A DNA stretch of 64,000 bases from Bifidobacterium dentium JCM 1195 = DSM 20436 (GTDB taxonomy: Bacteria; Actinomycetota; Actinomycetes; Actinomycetales; Bifidobacteriaceae): positions 62,001 to 126,000 of the forward strand of contig NZ_AP012326.1 in the NCBI RefSeq assembly GCF_001042595.1, in the 5' to 3' direction. The notes beneath the pieces are model-generated. The model was not told where the DNA came from. It searched no databases and worked only from the letters and a program-made list of their open reading frames with translations. Of the stretch, positions 23,763-32,812 are shown piece by piece. Made by a program: the position numbers and the translations under genes. Every line of letters begins with the position of its first letter. The stretch's first letter is position 1.

Positions 23763-25685
23763 TCAGAAGGTCTGAGATGGCAATCGCAGCTGATTCGGAT
23801 TCAGCGTGCGTCGTCGTGCAGTCAGGGCAACACAGGCAAGGAATCCGACGACCCACCATGTCAATAGGGTCAGCAGTGGCTGCGTGATGCTGCCACTTCC
23901 GGTTATGGCCGTTCGTAGCATCATGTTGGCGGCGTGTGTGGGCAGCATGGACGCCAAGGAGGCCAATGGTGCGGGGATAGTGGAGACGATACCCGTAAGC
24001 AGTGTCAGTGCCATCAGCATCATGGACAGCAATCGCCCGAGGCTGCCGAAACTGCCGATCAGCGCCTGGTTGATGGCATTGAATGCCATTGCGCACACCA
24101 GTGCCATGATCATCAGAAAAGCGCCATGCTGGTTGTCGAGCCTCAAGCCTGCCCACGCAATGGCGCTTGCAAGCAAAGCGCCGATTGACGCTGCGGCCGT
24201 TCCAAGGAACATGCCTGTAGCCACTAGTTTCCATGTGGATTCCTTCGAAGTGAGTATGTCGGCGGAGATTGGGCGGGCAATCACATACACCGCAAGCGAC
24301 AGGCCCCATAGGGCCAGTGCCAGCAGCAGGGTGGCGGCCAGCAATCCGGAAGGGATGCTGGAGATGATGGACCGGGTGGGTTGGGCGATAGTGGAGGCCA
24401 GCCGCTCGCGCGCCTCTTTGCTGAAGGTAGGCACCTGCTTCACTCCGTTAGTAAGACCTGAAGACAAGGTATCCGCGCCTTCCTGCAGTTTCTTTGTACC
24501 GTCGGAAAGCTGTGCTGCGCCATCGTTGATAGCGGTGGCTCCATCGGACAGCTGGACGATGCCTTGATTGAGTTGGCTTGCGCCATCGGCCACGGATTTC
24601 GCGCCGTCGGCCACTTGGCGTGAACCTTGCGCGAGTTGGTTGATGGAGCTTTGCGTATGCTGGATCTGTGCGATGGCTTGAGCTTTAGCCGCATCGATCC
24701 GTTCGGCTGGCTCCGTGGCCTGACTGAGGGCTTGGTCAAGTTTGTCGCAGTAGGCTTGCGGCGTGTTGTTGGCGGCGCATTGCCCGACCAATTCTTGCAT
24801 CTGCTGGAGCGCTGCTACGGCCGAAGGGGCTTGTTCGAGCAGAGAGGATGCTTGCTGGGCTATCGGGGAGACGGTGCTTGCCAGCTGTTCGTTGCCTTGC
24901 GCCACTTGTTCCGCGCCCTGGGCGACCTGTTGTGCTCCCGATTCCAGTTGCGAACCGCCTTGCTTGAGCGTTGTCGTGCCATCAACCAATTGCTTGGTGG
25001 CATCATGCAACTGGTTCGCACCGTCATGCAACGTGTTGATACCGCTGCCGAGCTGGTTCGCGCCATCGGCGGCTGTTGACAGGGATTCGTGCATGGTGTT
25101 GGACCCATCGTAGACGCTGCCAAGATAGGTGCGAATAATCAGTTGATCCAGATTGTTTTTCGCGCGTTCGGCGGCCGCGCGCGCGAATTGCGGATCGTTG
25201 ACGCCGGTGGTGTTGGAGGTTTCCATATGCACCAAACCGTTGGAAACACTGCTGGTGTCTCCGGTGAGACTGGCCTGCATGGTGTCGACGATACGTTTGG
25301 AGAAATCATTCGGTATGGTCACCGTAATGGCATAGCTGCCGTTGTCTAAACCGTTTCGGGCATCATCGGCGTCGGTGAGTGTCCAGTCGTAGTCGGAGTC
25401 GTTGTTGTGAAGCAGTTCGGACGCAAGCTGCCTGCCAAGCGGCAGCGTTTGCCCGTTGAGTTCAACCGGTTCGTCATTGTTGACCACGGCCGCTTTGGCA
25501 GTAGCCGGATGATTGCTGGTGCCGTGGAAAGCGAAAAGCCCGAGCGAAAGCATGAACACGGGTATCAGGATGATTGCTGCCCAGAGTCGCCAGGTGATGG
25601 TGCGGGGCGTCCAGGTGCGTGCCGTCGGTGTGATGGAGTCTCGCAGGCGCTGTGTGAAGAAAAGCATGGGTGTCCTTGTGCTCAT
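23763..25685 (-). CDS. YhgE/Pip-family membrane protein
   Basis: 640 residues. One N-terminal membrane helix (WRLWAAIILIPVFMLSLGLF), a large extracytoplasmic region, and five or six C-terminal helices. Between about residues 210 and 420 are coiled, roughly heptad-repeating segments rich in Gln, Gly and Ala (QLxxGAxQV, LxDGAxQL), the hallmark of YhgE/Pip proteins such as the lactococcal phage-infection protein. Its ATG overlaps the stop of the MMPL gene by four bases (ATGA), so the two are co-translated. A role in export of a large or lipophilic substrate together with MMPL is inferred. Confidence 0.83.
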   Translation of the reverse strand: MSTRTPMLFFTQRLRDSITPTARTWTPRTITWRLWAAIILIPVFMLSLGLFAFHGTSNHPATAKAAVVNNDEPVELNGQTLPLGRQLASELLHNNDSDYDWTLTDADDARNGLDNGSYAITVTIPNDFSKRIVDTMQASLTGDTSSVSNGLVHMETSNTTGVNDPQFARAAAERAKNNLDQLIIRTYLGSVYDGSNTMHESLSTAADGANQLGSGINTLHDGANQLHDATKQLVDGTTTLKQGGSQLESGAQQVAQGAEQVAQGNEQLASTVSPIAQQASSLLEQAPSAVAALQQMQELVGQCAANNTPQAYCDKLDQALSQATEPAERIDAAKAQAIAQIQHTQSSINQLAQGSRQVADGAKSVADGASQLNQGIVQLSDGATAINDGAAQLSDGTKKLQEGADTLSSGLTNGVKQVPTFSKEARERLASTIAQPTRSIISSIPSGLLAATLLLALALWGLSLAVYVIARPISADILTSKESTWKLVATGMFLGTAAASIGALLASAIAWAGLRLDNQHGAFLMIMALVCAMAFNAINQALIGSFGSLGRLLSMMLMALTLLTGIVSTIPAPLASLASMLPTHAANMMLRTAITGSGSITQPLLTLLTWWVVGFLACVALTARRRTLNPNQLRLPSQTF

Positions 25686-28492
25686 TGTTCGACGTGTGTG
25701 GAGGTGGTGATGGGTGAGTTGATGAACCGGGCGAAGCGCGTGATGTGGCTTTCCGGACGGTCAAATTGGTCGGTTCGCTCGCTGTCTCGGGTTCTAGAGG
25801 AAAGGCGCAATATTGTTAGCGGCATGCCATGCAGGATGTCGCCCAGCGTAGAAAGATTCCGGCAAGAGAGCACGTAGGTGGTCTCGCCACGCTTGCTGAT
25901 TGCGTCGCGCAGCTGGGCCCGGGCGTCGGGCTGCAGCACCATATCGGCATCGTTCAACATGATCAACCGTGTGCCATCATTCGTGGCCTGTCGCATATCC
26001 TCCAATGGATCCGCCGCATTGGCACAGCTGATGAGTGCTACGTTGGAACGTATCTCGCGCATGTGCTGAGGCAAGGTGCATCCTATGACCTTCAGGTCGC
26101 CTCGGAACGTGGTGACCCTGACCGCGAGAGTGTAAAGCAGTGCGGACTTGCCTGAAACGCCGGAATCCTCGACCACCAGCACTTCGCCGGGTTTGATATG
26201 CAAGTCGATGTGCTCATACAGAGCGTTTCCGTTCATATCATCCAGCGTGAGATCATGTGCGCTGAGCACCTCGGTACTGTCGGGAGTAGGCCAGTCACGC
26301 AGACGAAGCTCACGCTCCAATCCGTCGCCTTCCGCATCGAACACCGGTAGACGGCGGTCTACCCAAGCGGGCAGATGCCAGACACGTTTGCCCAACAGAG
26401 CCAATACTGCGGGCACCAAGGTCAGACGGACAACGAACGCATCGACGAACACACCCACCGCAAGTGAAAAGGCGATAGGCTTGATGGTGGCGGACCCCTC
26501 GGGGATGAACGCCGCAAACACCGACAGCATGATGGTTGCCGCGGCCACGACCACGGTGCTTGCCGAAGCAAATCCTTCCTCGACGGCCGCCTTCGCATCA
26601 CCATGATGGGCATAATGCTCTCGGATACGGGAGACGAGGAACACCTCATAATCCATGGCCAGGCCGAACAACACGCCCATAAGGATGATCGGCAGGAAGC
26701 TGATCACCGGTCCCACCCGCTGCACACGGATCAATTCCGCTCCATGGCCAAGTTGGAACACCCAGGTGGTGACACCGAAAGCGGCAAGCACGCTAAGCAG
26801 ATAGCCTGCGGTCGCTTTCAGCGGCACCCATATCGAGCGGAACACCATAGCCAGCAATATCAGCGACAAGCCAACCACCAGCAGGCCGAATGGCAATAGA
26901 GCTGCCCCCAGTTTCGATGACACATCAATAGCAACGGCGGTGATGCCGGTCACCGCGGTTTCAGTGTCGTATGTGTCCAAGAAATACTGATATTTACCGC
27001 GTAACTCGCGCACAAGCTGTTCGGTTGCGGCGTCGGAGGGACCGGTTTCGGGAACGATCTGGATGATGCCGGTGTCGCCCTTCGGATTGGGAGTGGCCAA
27101 CGGCACCGCTTTGACTCCGGGCAAGCGCCGAATATCGTCGGCGATGCGGTTGACCAAGCCGATTGGATCTGTGGATTGGATGATATCGGCCGTGAGAATC
27201 AACGGTCCGTTGAATCCCGGACCGAAATGCTCGGCCACGGCATCGTAGGCATCGCGTGCGGGAGTGCCGACCTCTTCCACGGAATTGTCAGGCAACGCCA
27301 AACGCAGGTTCGCTGCAGGCAGAGCCAGAGCACTCAAGGCCACGGTGATGACGACGACCACAGCCAGTGGCTTGGCGGTCACCAACCGTACCCACGTGCG
27401 CGCAATGCGATGGTCGTGGCTCTTACGATTCGTGAGGCTACGGCGGCTAGTCTTGACATTGGCACGCTTCCGTGGAATCAGGCGCTTGCCAGCGAAACCA
27501 AGTAGCGCAGGCACCAAGGTTTCGGCCACGGTCACTGCCACCAGCACGCCGAACGCGGCCGCGACACCCATGGTGGTCAGGAACGGTATCCCCGCCACGA
27601 ACAAACCCAGCAGCGCGATAATCACCGTCAAACCGGCGAAAATCACCGCCGAACCTGCCGTGGCTACGGAACGGGCAATGGACTCCTCCACCTCCAGTCC
27701 ATCGGAGAGCTGGTCACGGTGACGGGATATCAGGAACAAGGCGTAATCGATGCCCACGGCAAGGCCAATCATCACCGCCAGCATCGGTGCCGTGGACGAG
27801 ATGGTGAACCACGAGGTCATTGTGTAGATGGTCGCGACGCCCACACCCACACCGACCACAGCAGTGAACAACGGCAATACCGCGGCGACCAGCGAGCCGA
27901 ACATCATCAACAGCACGATAAGCGCGAACGCCAAACCCAACGCTTCAGTCGGTGACAACGACGGAATGGCATTGCTATACGCGGCCCCGCCGCAATACGT
28001 GACCGCCCCATCCATAAGCGCATCCTGCAACGCTTTGGCATCACTGGCAATCTTCGACTTCACCTGCGAATCAAGCTCGTTGAACGGCACCTCGAACTGA
28101 ATGGCGATGATCGCTGCACGTCCGTCCTCGGATACAGCGTCCTGCACCGTCTCCGAAAACGGATCGGCGGCAAGCGCCACCTGCCGATAACCGCCTATCC
28201 TCTTCGCCACAACGCCTATGGCATTGCGCGACTCAGTGGTGTCAATGCGTTGGCTTTCCGGCGCTACCGCTACGATTTGCGCCGAAGTGCCGGAAACTTC
28301 GGGAAACACATGGCCCAAGTGATCCAGCGCGTCCTGGGATTGCGAACCCGGTATGGAGAACTCGTCGTTGGTGCCATGCGCCAGCGTCGCCATACCGGCA
28401 ACGGCCAACACCGACGCCAGTAGCCACGCCATCAATACGCGGCCACGTCGGCGCACCATTAATTGCCCAAGTTTGTACAGCGAAAACGACAT
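25682..28492 (-). CDS. MMPL/RND-type transporter with a degenerate NBD-like C-terminal domain
   Basis: About 936 residues. Two MMPL halves, each with one helix, a periplasmic loop and a five-helix bundle (GLAVGIDYALFLISRHRDQL and LFGLAMDYEVFLVSRIREHY are the paired family motifs). After the last helix, about residue 740 onward, comes a domain like an ABC nucleotide-binding domain: LSAHDLTLDDMNG, EDSGVSGKSALLY in place of Walker A (first Gly replaced by Asp), and RLIMLNDADM in the Walker B position. No LSGGQ-type signature is visible. I take ATG 28492 as the start, with GAGAGGG upstream. RND pumps use proton-motive force, so an NBD-like tail is unexpected. Confidence 0.82.
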   Translation of the reverse strand: MSFSLYKLGQLMVRRRGRVLMAWLLASVLAVAGMATLAHGTNDEFSIPGSQSQDALDHLGHVFPEVSGTSAQIVAVAPESQRIDTTESRNAIGVVAKRIGGYRQVALAADPFSETVQDAVSEDGRAAIIAIQFEVPFNELDSQVKSKIASDAKALQDALMDGAVTYCGGAAYSNAIPSLSPTEALGLAFALIVLLMMFGSLVAAVLPLFTAVVGVGVGVATIYTMTSWFTISSTAPMLAVMIGLAVGIDYALFLISRHRDQLSDGLEVEESIARSVATAGSAVIFAGLTVIIALLGLFVAGIPFLTTMGVAAAFGVLVAVTVAETLVPALLGFAGKRLIPRKRANVKTSRRSLTNRKSHDHRIARTWVRLVTAKPLAVVVVITVALSALALPAANLRLALPDNSVEEVGTPARDAYDAVAEHFGPGFNGPLILTADIIQSTDPIGLVNRIADDIRRLPGVKAVPLATPNPKGDTGIIQIVPETGPSDAATEQLVRELRGKYQYFLDTYDTETAVTGITAVAIDVSSKLGAALLPFGLLVVGLSLILLAMVFRSIWVPLKATAGYLLSVLAAFGVTTWVFQLGHGAELIRVQRVGPVISFLPIILMGVLFGLAMDYEVFLVSRIREHYAHHGDAKAAVEEGFASASTVVVAAATIMLSVFAAFIPEGSATIKPIAFSLAVGVFVDAFVVRLTLVPAVLALLGKRVWHLPAWVDRRLPVFDAEGDGLERELRLRDWPTPDSTEVLSAHDLTLDDMNGNALYEHIDLHIKPGEVLVVEDSGVSGKSALLYTLAVRVTTFRGDLKVIGCTLPQHMREIRSNVALISCANAADPLEDMRQATNDGTRLIMLNDADMVLQPDARAQLRDAISKRGETTYVLSCRNLSTLGDILHGMPLTILRLSSRTRDSERTDQFDRPESHITRFARFINSPITTSTHVEQ

Positions 28493-28622
28493 GGTTTGGT
28501 GTTGCCCTCTCAAGTAGTGCAGAATCTACGGTTCCGAAGTGTTGAACGGTCTGGGTTTGGCGAATGATTGACGGTTATGAACAGGCTGATTTGAGTAGTA
28601 TTGCCGACTGATCACGGTTGAT

Positions 28623-29903
28623 TCAGTTGCGGTTCTTGCGGCGGCGTGGCGAGAGCACGGCGGGCCCGTGTTGTTTGAGTGCGAACAGGAGCGCGCGCAT
28701 GCCGCCGATATTCGGATCCGGGTTCTTGCCGGTGCCGATGCGGTTCATCTGCAGCTCGAACCAGCTGATGACCAGCACGCCGTTGAACGCCTTGTCGAGC
28801 GACTTGACGCCGGTGGTGATCCACGGCAGCTTGAAACGGTTGGTCGGCTCGATGTCGCCGTCGAGGATGTGCTGGGGCATGTCGGGCTGCAGGACCAGTG
28901 GCCGGGCGATGCCGATCATGTCGGTGATGCCCTGTTCGAGCGCGTCCTCCATATCTGCGGGCGTGCGGAAACCGCCGGTCAGGCACACGACGGTGCCGTG
29001 CAGATCGAGTTGCTTGACGCGGGTGGCGAAGTCGGAGAAGTACACGCCTCGGGCGCTGTCCTCCTTGTCACCGGTATTGGTGGAGAAGGTCGGTTTCTCC
29101 AGCGTGCCGCCGGAGATCTCGACCAGGTCGACACCGAGATCAGCGAGACGCTGGATGACGGTCAGGGATTCGTCCTCGGAGAAGCCTCCTTCTTGTCCAT
29201 CCGACGAGTTGAGTTTGACCGCCACGGGGAAATCGCTTCCGACCGCTTCGCGCACGGCTTGGTAGGTTTCGACGAGGAACCGCATGCGGTTGTCGAGGCT
29301 GCCGCCGTACTCGTCGGTGCGCTGGTTGTCGAGCGGGGAAAGGAACTGGTTGATCAGGTAGCCGTGCGCGCCATGCAGCTGCACGCCGGTAAACCCGGCC
29401 TGCTTGGCCAATCGTGCGGCGGTGGCAAAGCGCTGCTGGATGTCGTGGATCTGCGCGCGGTCGAGTTCTCGTGGTTCGGCGAAGAACTTGCCGTATTCAC
29501 CTTCCAACTTGCCCGCGCTGGGAGCCCATGGATGCGGGTTGATGGTGGCTGGGGACTGACGGCCGGGATGGTTGAGCTGCATCCAGCACTGCATGCCGTT
29601 CACCGTGCCTGCTTCGGCCCACGAGCGAAATGGGGCAAGGTTGCTATCGTCTTCCAATGCCACGTTGCCGGGTTCTCCCAACTGGGTGTGGTCGACCATC
29701 ACGTTGCCGGTCATCAGCACGCCCGCGCCGCCCTCGGCCCACTGCCGGTACAAAGCGGCGAAACGCTCGGTCGGCGCGTGATCGCGGTCCGCCATGGCCT
29801 CGTGCATGGCGGACTTGAAGAAACGGTTCTTGATGTGAACGCCGCAACGCAGTTCGATCGGCTGTGCGAGATGGGTGGGGCGGGTGGTGTTCTGCTTGTC
29901 CAT
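28623..29903 (-). CDS. NADH:flavin oxidoreductase, old yellow enzyme family
   Basis: A 426-residue FMN enzyme reducing activated C=C bonds or related electrophiles. Visible: RFFKSAMHEAMADRD near the start, WMQLNHPGRQSP with the FMN/substrate His-x-x-Gly-Arg, FTGVQLHGAHGYLINQFLSP, DEYGGSLDNRMRF, and the phosphate-binding ending around TGGFRTPADME. No iron-sulfur cysteines follow the barrel, so it is a single-domain OYE and not a 2,4-dienoyl-CoA or bile-acid-type reductase. ATG 29903 has AAAGGAA upstream. It lies 130 bases ahead of MMPL on the same strand, possibly in one operon, and is divergent from the SDR gene. Confidence 0.87.
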   Translation of the reverse strand: MDKQNTTRPTHLAQPIELRCGVHIKNRFFKSAMHEAMADRDHAPTERFAALYRQWAEGGAGVLMTGNVMVDHTQLGEPGNVALEDDSNLAPFRSWAEAGTVNGMQCWMQLNHPGRQSPATINPHPWAPSAGKLEGEYGKFFAEPRELDRAQIHDIQQRFATAARLAKQAGFTGVQLHGAHGYLINQFLSPLDNQRTDEYGGSLDNRMRFLVETYQAVREAVGSDFPVAVKLNSSDGQEGGFSEDESLTVIQRLADLGVDLVEISGGTLEKPTFSTNTGDKEDSARGVYFSDFATRVKQLDLHGTVVCLTGGFRTPADMEDALEQGITDMIGIARPLVLQPDMPQHILDGDIEPTNRFKLPWITTGVKSLDKAFNGVLVISWFELQMNRIGTGKNPDPNIGGMRALLFALKQHGPAVLSPRRRKNRN

Positions 29904-30061
29904 GACGGTTCCTTTACGCTGATGCTGCATAGTGTGATATCAGCGCGCACATGCGCTGCTTGCTCAAGGCTAAGCATGGACATCAGCCCATGACTGAGAC
30001 GGTTTGCTGAAAATGTCCACCGATATGCAGGCGGCGATTTGTGTGTGATTTCGAGCTGCGA

Positions 30062-30098
30062 GTGTCCGTTATCGTGGACACCGATGGACAGCTGTCCA
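30062..30098. promoter_or_regulatory. Two adjacent operator-like dyads between the OYE and SDR genes
   Basis: GTGTCC, eight bases, GGACAC at 30062-30081 and the perfect palindrome TGGACAGCTGTCCA at 30085-30098, plus a half-site TGTCCAC near 30014. They share the TGTCC half-site and sit in a divergent promoter region. The TetR protein encoded at 31010 is the natural candidate ligand (inference). Confidence 0.5.
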
Positions 30099-30181
30099 CG
30101 CAGTGCCGGTGCTTGTCGAATAAGGCGGCGTTTTGTCGCGGACAGAGCATTCGGTGGTTTTGAAACAAGAAGGAGCATGCG

Positions 30182-30949
30182 ATGACTGTGGCGGTAATCA
30201 GCGGCACGACGTCCGGGTTGGGGCGTGAGTTCGTGGATGCGGTGATGGGGGAATGCCCCGAGATTGACGAGATCTGGATGATCGCCAGACGGCAAGACCG
30301 GCTGGAGTCCATCGCCGCCGAATACCCGCGCATGCGGTTCGTATGCCTGCCGTTCGACCTGAGCCAGGACGACGGTTACGCAGGACTGGAGAAGGAGTTG
30401 GAGGCGCGCAAGCCGGACATCGGTGTGGTGGTCGCCAATGCGGGCGTCGCCAGCGCCGGATTGGTGGAGGAGTCCGAGCCGGACGCATTGGAGCGTATGA
30501 TCCGCCTCAATGCCATTGGATCGACGATGCTGATCCGCCTGTGCCTGCCGTACATGCGTCGTGGCTCGTTCGTCATCCAGGTGTCGTCGGTGTCAGCGTT
30601 CGCGCCGAACCCGAACCTCACGGTGTATTCGGCCACCAAGGCGTATGCGTCGTTCTTCGCCGCTGGCCTGCGCGAGGAATTGAAGCCGCGCGGCATCAAC
30701 GTGCTGCGGCTGAACCCGGGCAATATGCGCACCGGCATGCAATCCGGCGTGGCCTCTCACCCGGACGCGGCCCATGGCAGCACCGCCGCCAAGCTGCCGT
30801 TCGTCGACATGGCCAGGTTCGCCCGCATCGCGTTGCGCAAAGCCCGCGCCGGCTGCGCCTCATACACCATGCATCCGGTGTACAAGGCGTACCGGGTGCT
30901 CGCCAAACTGGTGCCGATGCGACTGCTGACGCTATTCTCATGGGGCTGA
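30182..30949 (+). CDS. Short-chain dehydrogenase/reductase
   Basis: 255 residues of the classical SDR type. The cofactor loop is SGTTSGLG at the N terminus, VVANAGVAS is the NAG motif, the catalytic Ser lies in VIQVSSVSAF, and YSATK holds Tyr and Lys. A hydrophobic C-terminal stretch (YRVLAKLVPMRLLTLFSWG) resembles membrane-attached SDRs that act on lipids or sterols. AAGGAG lies six bases before the ATG. It is followed by the TetR gene on the same strand and divergent from the OYE reductase. The substrate is unknown. Confidence 0.83.
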   Translation: MTVAVISGTTSGLGREFVDAVMGECPEIDEIWMIARRQDRLESIAAEYPRMRFVCLPFDLSQDDGYAGLEKELEARKPDIGVVVANAGVASAGLVEESEPDALERMIRLNAIGSTMLIRLCLPYMRRGSFVIQVSSVSAFAPNPNLTVYSATKAYASFFAAGLREELKPRGINVLRLNPGNMRTGMQSGVASHPDAAHGSTAAKLPFVDMARFARIALRKARAGCASYTMHPVYKAYRVLAKLVPMRLLTLFSWG

Positions 30950-31009
30950 CGGCAATCGGACTGTCGGAAAGAACTGTGAGACGACTAAGGGAACGGATAG
31001 GCTGGAATC

Positions 31010-31612
31010 ATGAAGGCGGATGAACAACGTGCAGGCACTCGCGCGGGGCGGCGAATCCTCAACGGCATGGCGGACGCGCTGCTCGAACTGGTGGGCGAGC
31101 AGTCGTTCGAACAGGTCAGGGTGAACGCGATCTGCGAGCGAGCCGACTACCCGCGGGCAACGTTCTACAATTACTTCGCCGACAAATACGACCTGCTCAA
31201 CCATTGCTGGGCGCGGTTCGCCGCCTCGATGGAACCCCGGGATTTCGAAGGGACCAGGGACGGGTTCCACACGCTGTTCGACAGGTTCGCGGATCTATTC
31301 GATCGTAACGCCGAACTGATGAGGAAGATATTCGCGCACAACGGACTCGACGGGGCGTTGATGCGCAGCCTGACCGCGTATTTCATCGCTCGCATACGTG
31401 AATCATTCCGTGCCAACCACTGCTACCACCTCGAAGTGGCTGGAGGGTTGCCGCAGGACCTGCTGGCCGATTTCTGCGCGAACACGATGCTGCTGATCGT
31501 GCGCTGGACGTTCCTGAGCGCCACCCCCATCAGCCGCGACCAAGCGCATGCCCTGATCGACCAGCTCATCATCAACACCGAAACCAGCGGAACTGCCACA
31601 ACGAAACAGTGA
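31010..31612 (+). CDS. TetR-family transcriptional regulator
   Basis: 200 residues with an N-terminal TetR helix-turn-helix: ILNGMADALLELVGEQSFEQ, VRVNAICERADYPRATFYNY, FADKYDLL. The C-terminal ligand domain is of the type found with TetR_C_7-like folds and begins with HCWARFAASM. It is 60 bases after the SDR gene in the same direction. Likely the local repressor of the SDR and OYE/MMPL/YhgE genes through the dyads at 30062-30098. Confidence 0.85.
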   Translation: MKADEQRAGTRAGRRILNGMADALLELVGEQSFEQVRVNAICERADYPRATFYNYFADKYDLLNHCWARFAASMEPRDFEGTRDGFHTLFDRFADLFDRNAELMRKIFAHNGLDGALMRSLTAYFIARIRESFRANHCYHLEVAGGLPQDLLADFCANTMLLIVRWTFLSATPISRDQAHALIDQLIINTETSGTATTKQ

Positions 31613-31613
31613 A

Positions 31614-32033
31614 TCATGCTGCTGCAATCGGCAATGTCAGGCCTGTGATACAAGCGATTGCCGGGTCTTTGGAATGTTGTTGATCAGTGAACGAGTTCGC
31701 GTTGCATGGGCGTAGTTGTATGGGCGTATTGGCGGAGCTGGTGTCCGTGATGGTGTCGTAGGGGTAGGTCAGGTTGTAGAGGTTGTTGGTGTCGATGTCG
31801 ATGCTGCTGTCCCATGTGAGGATGGCGTGGTCAATGGCGAAATCGTCGAAAACCGTTTGATCGCGCAGCGGTTCGTAGACGGGTTTTCCGAAGAGATTGG
31901 TGCCGTCGAAGACACGGGTCTCTCCGTTAGAGAAGGTGACGAGCATCATCCAGTCGTTGGTCGCTCGTGCGTTCACGACCTTGAGTTCGGGCGTTATCTC
32001 GCCTACGATCATGATTCCGTTGAGTTCATACAT
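31614..32033 (-). CDS. DUF2442-like protein with an atypical C-terminal tail
   Basis: 139 residues. The first 90 (LKVVNARATNDWMMLVTFSN, GETRVFDGTNL, DDFAIDHAILTWDSSIDIDT) match DUF2442, small proteins often found near toxin-antitoxin genes. The remaining 45 residues are low in family character and run to a stop only one base from the TetR stop codon, so the normal end was probably lost when segments were joined. GGAAGGGG precedes the ATG. It follows the broken RelE-type toxin with a 25-base gap. Confidence 0.65.
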   Translation of the reverse strand: MYELNGIMIVGEITPELKVVNARATNDWMMLVTFSNGETRVFDGTNLFGKPVYEPLRDQTVFDDFAIDHAILTWDSSIDIDTNNLYNLTYPYDTITDTSSANTPIQLRPCNANSFTDQQHSKDPAIACITGLTLPIAAA

Positions 32034-32058
32034 GCCGGTCCCCTTCCTTGAGCTGGTT

Positions 32059-32411
32059 TCAGGACAGCGGATCCACGCGATTGAATGGCTTGCTGGGGAG
32101 TGTGGGCCTATATTGTCTTGCGAGGCGTGCTCCTGTAGTTCCTGATGTTTTTGCATCGACTATTTTGAAGAGAGCGTCATGACTGCCGGTGCGCATGAGC
32201 ACTAGTGCGACGGTGTCGTTGTCGCGAAAATACACGACGAGACGGTCTGCTCGGACATGGAATTCGCAGATCCCTGCCATTGTCCGGTGAGAGTGTGGTC
32301 ACGGTATTCACGTCTCCGTCTGGAATACGACGCCGAAAACCGCGTCAACACCGGACGAGACAACAAGTGAAATCGCAGGCATTGATCGCGCTCACCTTCA
32401 ATGACGAACAA
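32059..32411 (-). pseudogene. Frameshifted RelE/YafQ-type toxin
   Basis: Two minus-strand frames join to make the toxin core. One reads EYRDHTLTGQWQG, the other continues ICEFHVRADRLVVYF and ALVLMRTGSHDALFK, which correspond to the conserved Leu-Thr-Gly-Trp, Glu-x-His and RTGSH segments of YafQ/RelE RNA interferases. The switch is near 32270-32280. The region upstream of the first segment lacks family character as well. A working toxin is unlikely. Confidence 0.6.
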
Positions 32412-32562
32412 ACAACGGTTTCGCGCTCACTTACTTACGACAAACCTCGGTTGGCCCGAATACGTCGAAGCGGCGTATGGCGTGACGCAGTCGTGCAGGA
32501 CGGGCGACGAGCGTTTGCAGATTCTGTTCGACCGATACGCGGAGATGGCCGAACAGGAATAG
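32401..32562 (+). CDS. Small hypothetical protein crossing the right cargo repeat
   Basis: 53 codons, MTNKQRFRAHLLTTNLGWPE then YVEAAYGVTQSCRTGDERLQ and so on. It has no recognisable domain and no clear ribosome binding site. The 22-bp repeat at 32428-32449 lies within it. It may be a fragment of a gene interrupted by the cargo. Confidence 0.3.
   Translation: MTNKQRFRAHLLTTNLGWPEYVEAAYGVTQSCRTGDERLQILFDRYAEMAEQE
32428..32449 (+). repeat. Cargo-flanking 22-bp direct repeat, right
   Basis: Identical to 23653-23674 and in the same orientation. The pair encloses 8.8 kb containing the YhgE, MMPL, OYE, SDR, TetR, DUF2442 and broken toxin genes. Confidence 0.7.
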
Positions 32563-32601
32563 GCAATCGCTTTCGGCTCTCACTCATTCAACCAGTCGGA
32601 T

Positions 32602-32642
32602 AAGGGAAGCGCCACGGAAATTTTTCTCGTGGCGCTTCCCTT
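32602..32642. terminator. Strong terminator ahead of the mobilization genes
   Basis: AAGGGAAGCGCCACG pairs perfectly with CGTGGCGCTTCCCTT over 15 bp, followed by GTTTTTC. It separates the cargo from the mob region. Confidence 0.8.
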
Positions 32643-32812
32643 GTTTTTCAAGGCCTAATGTAGCCTTTCGCCTGTTTCGTGGGTCTTGTCTAAATCAGTT
32701 TCCTCCAAATGGCCTTAGCGTCGATAGTGCGATGTGAACCAGCCTCACGCCAAGCCCGGAGCGGGTCCGCGTCGCAATCGTCATGCCGGATGAAACATGA
32801 AAGGACAGGCAC

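Noticed and set aside
30062..30098. TetR dyads as extra members of the palindrome family
   Set aside because: They share TGTCC/GGACA, but lack the GATTC/GAATC inner parts, the 24-bp length and the 51-bp pitch.
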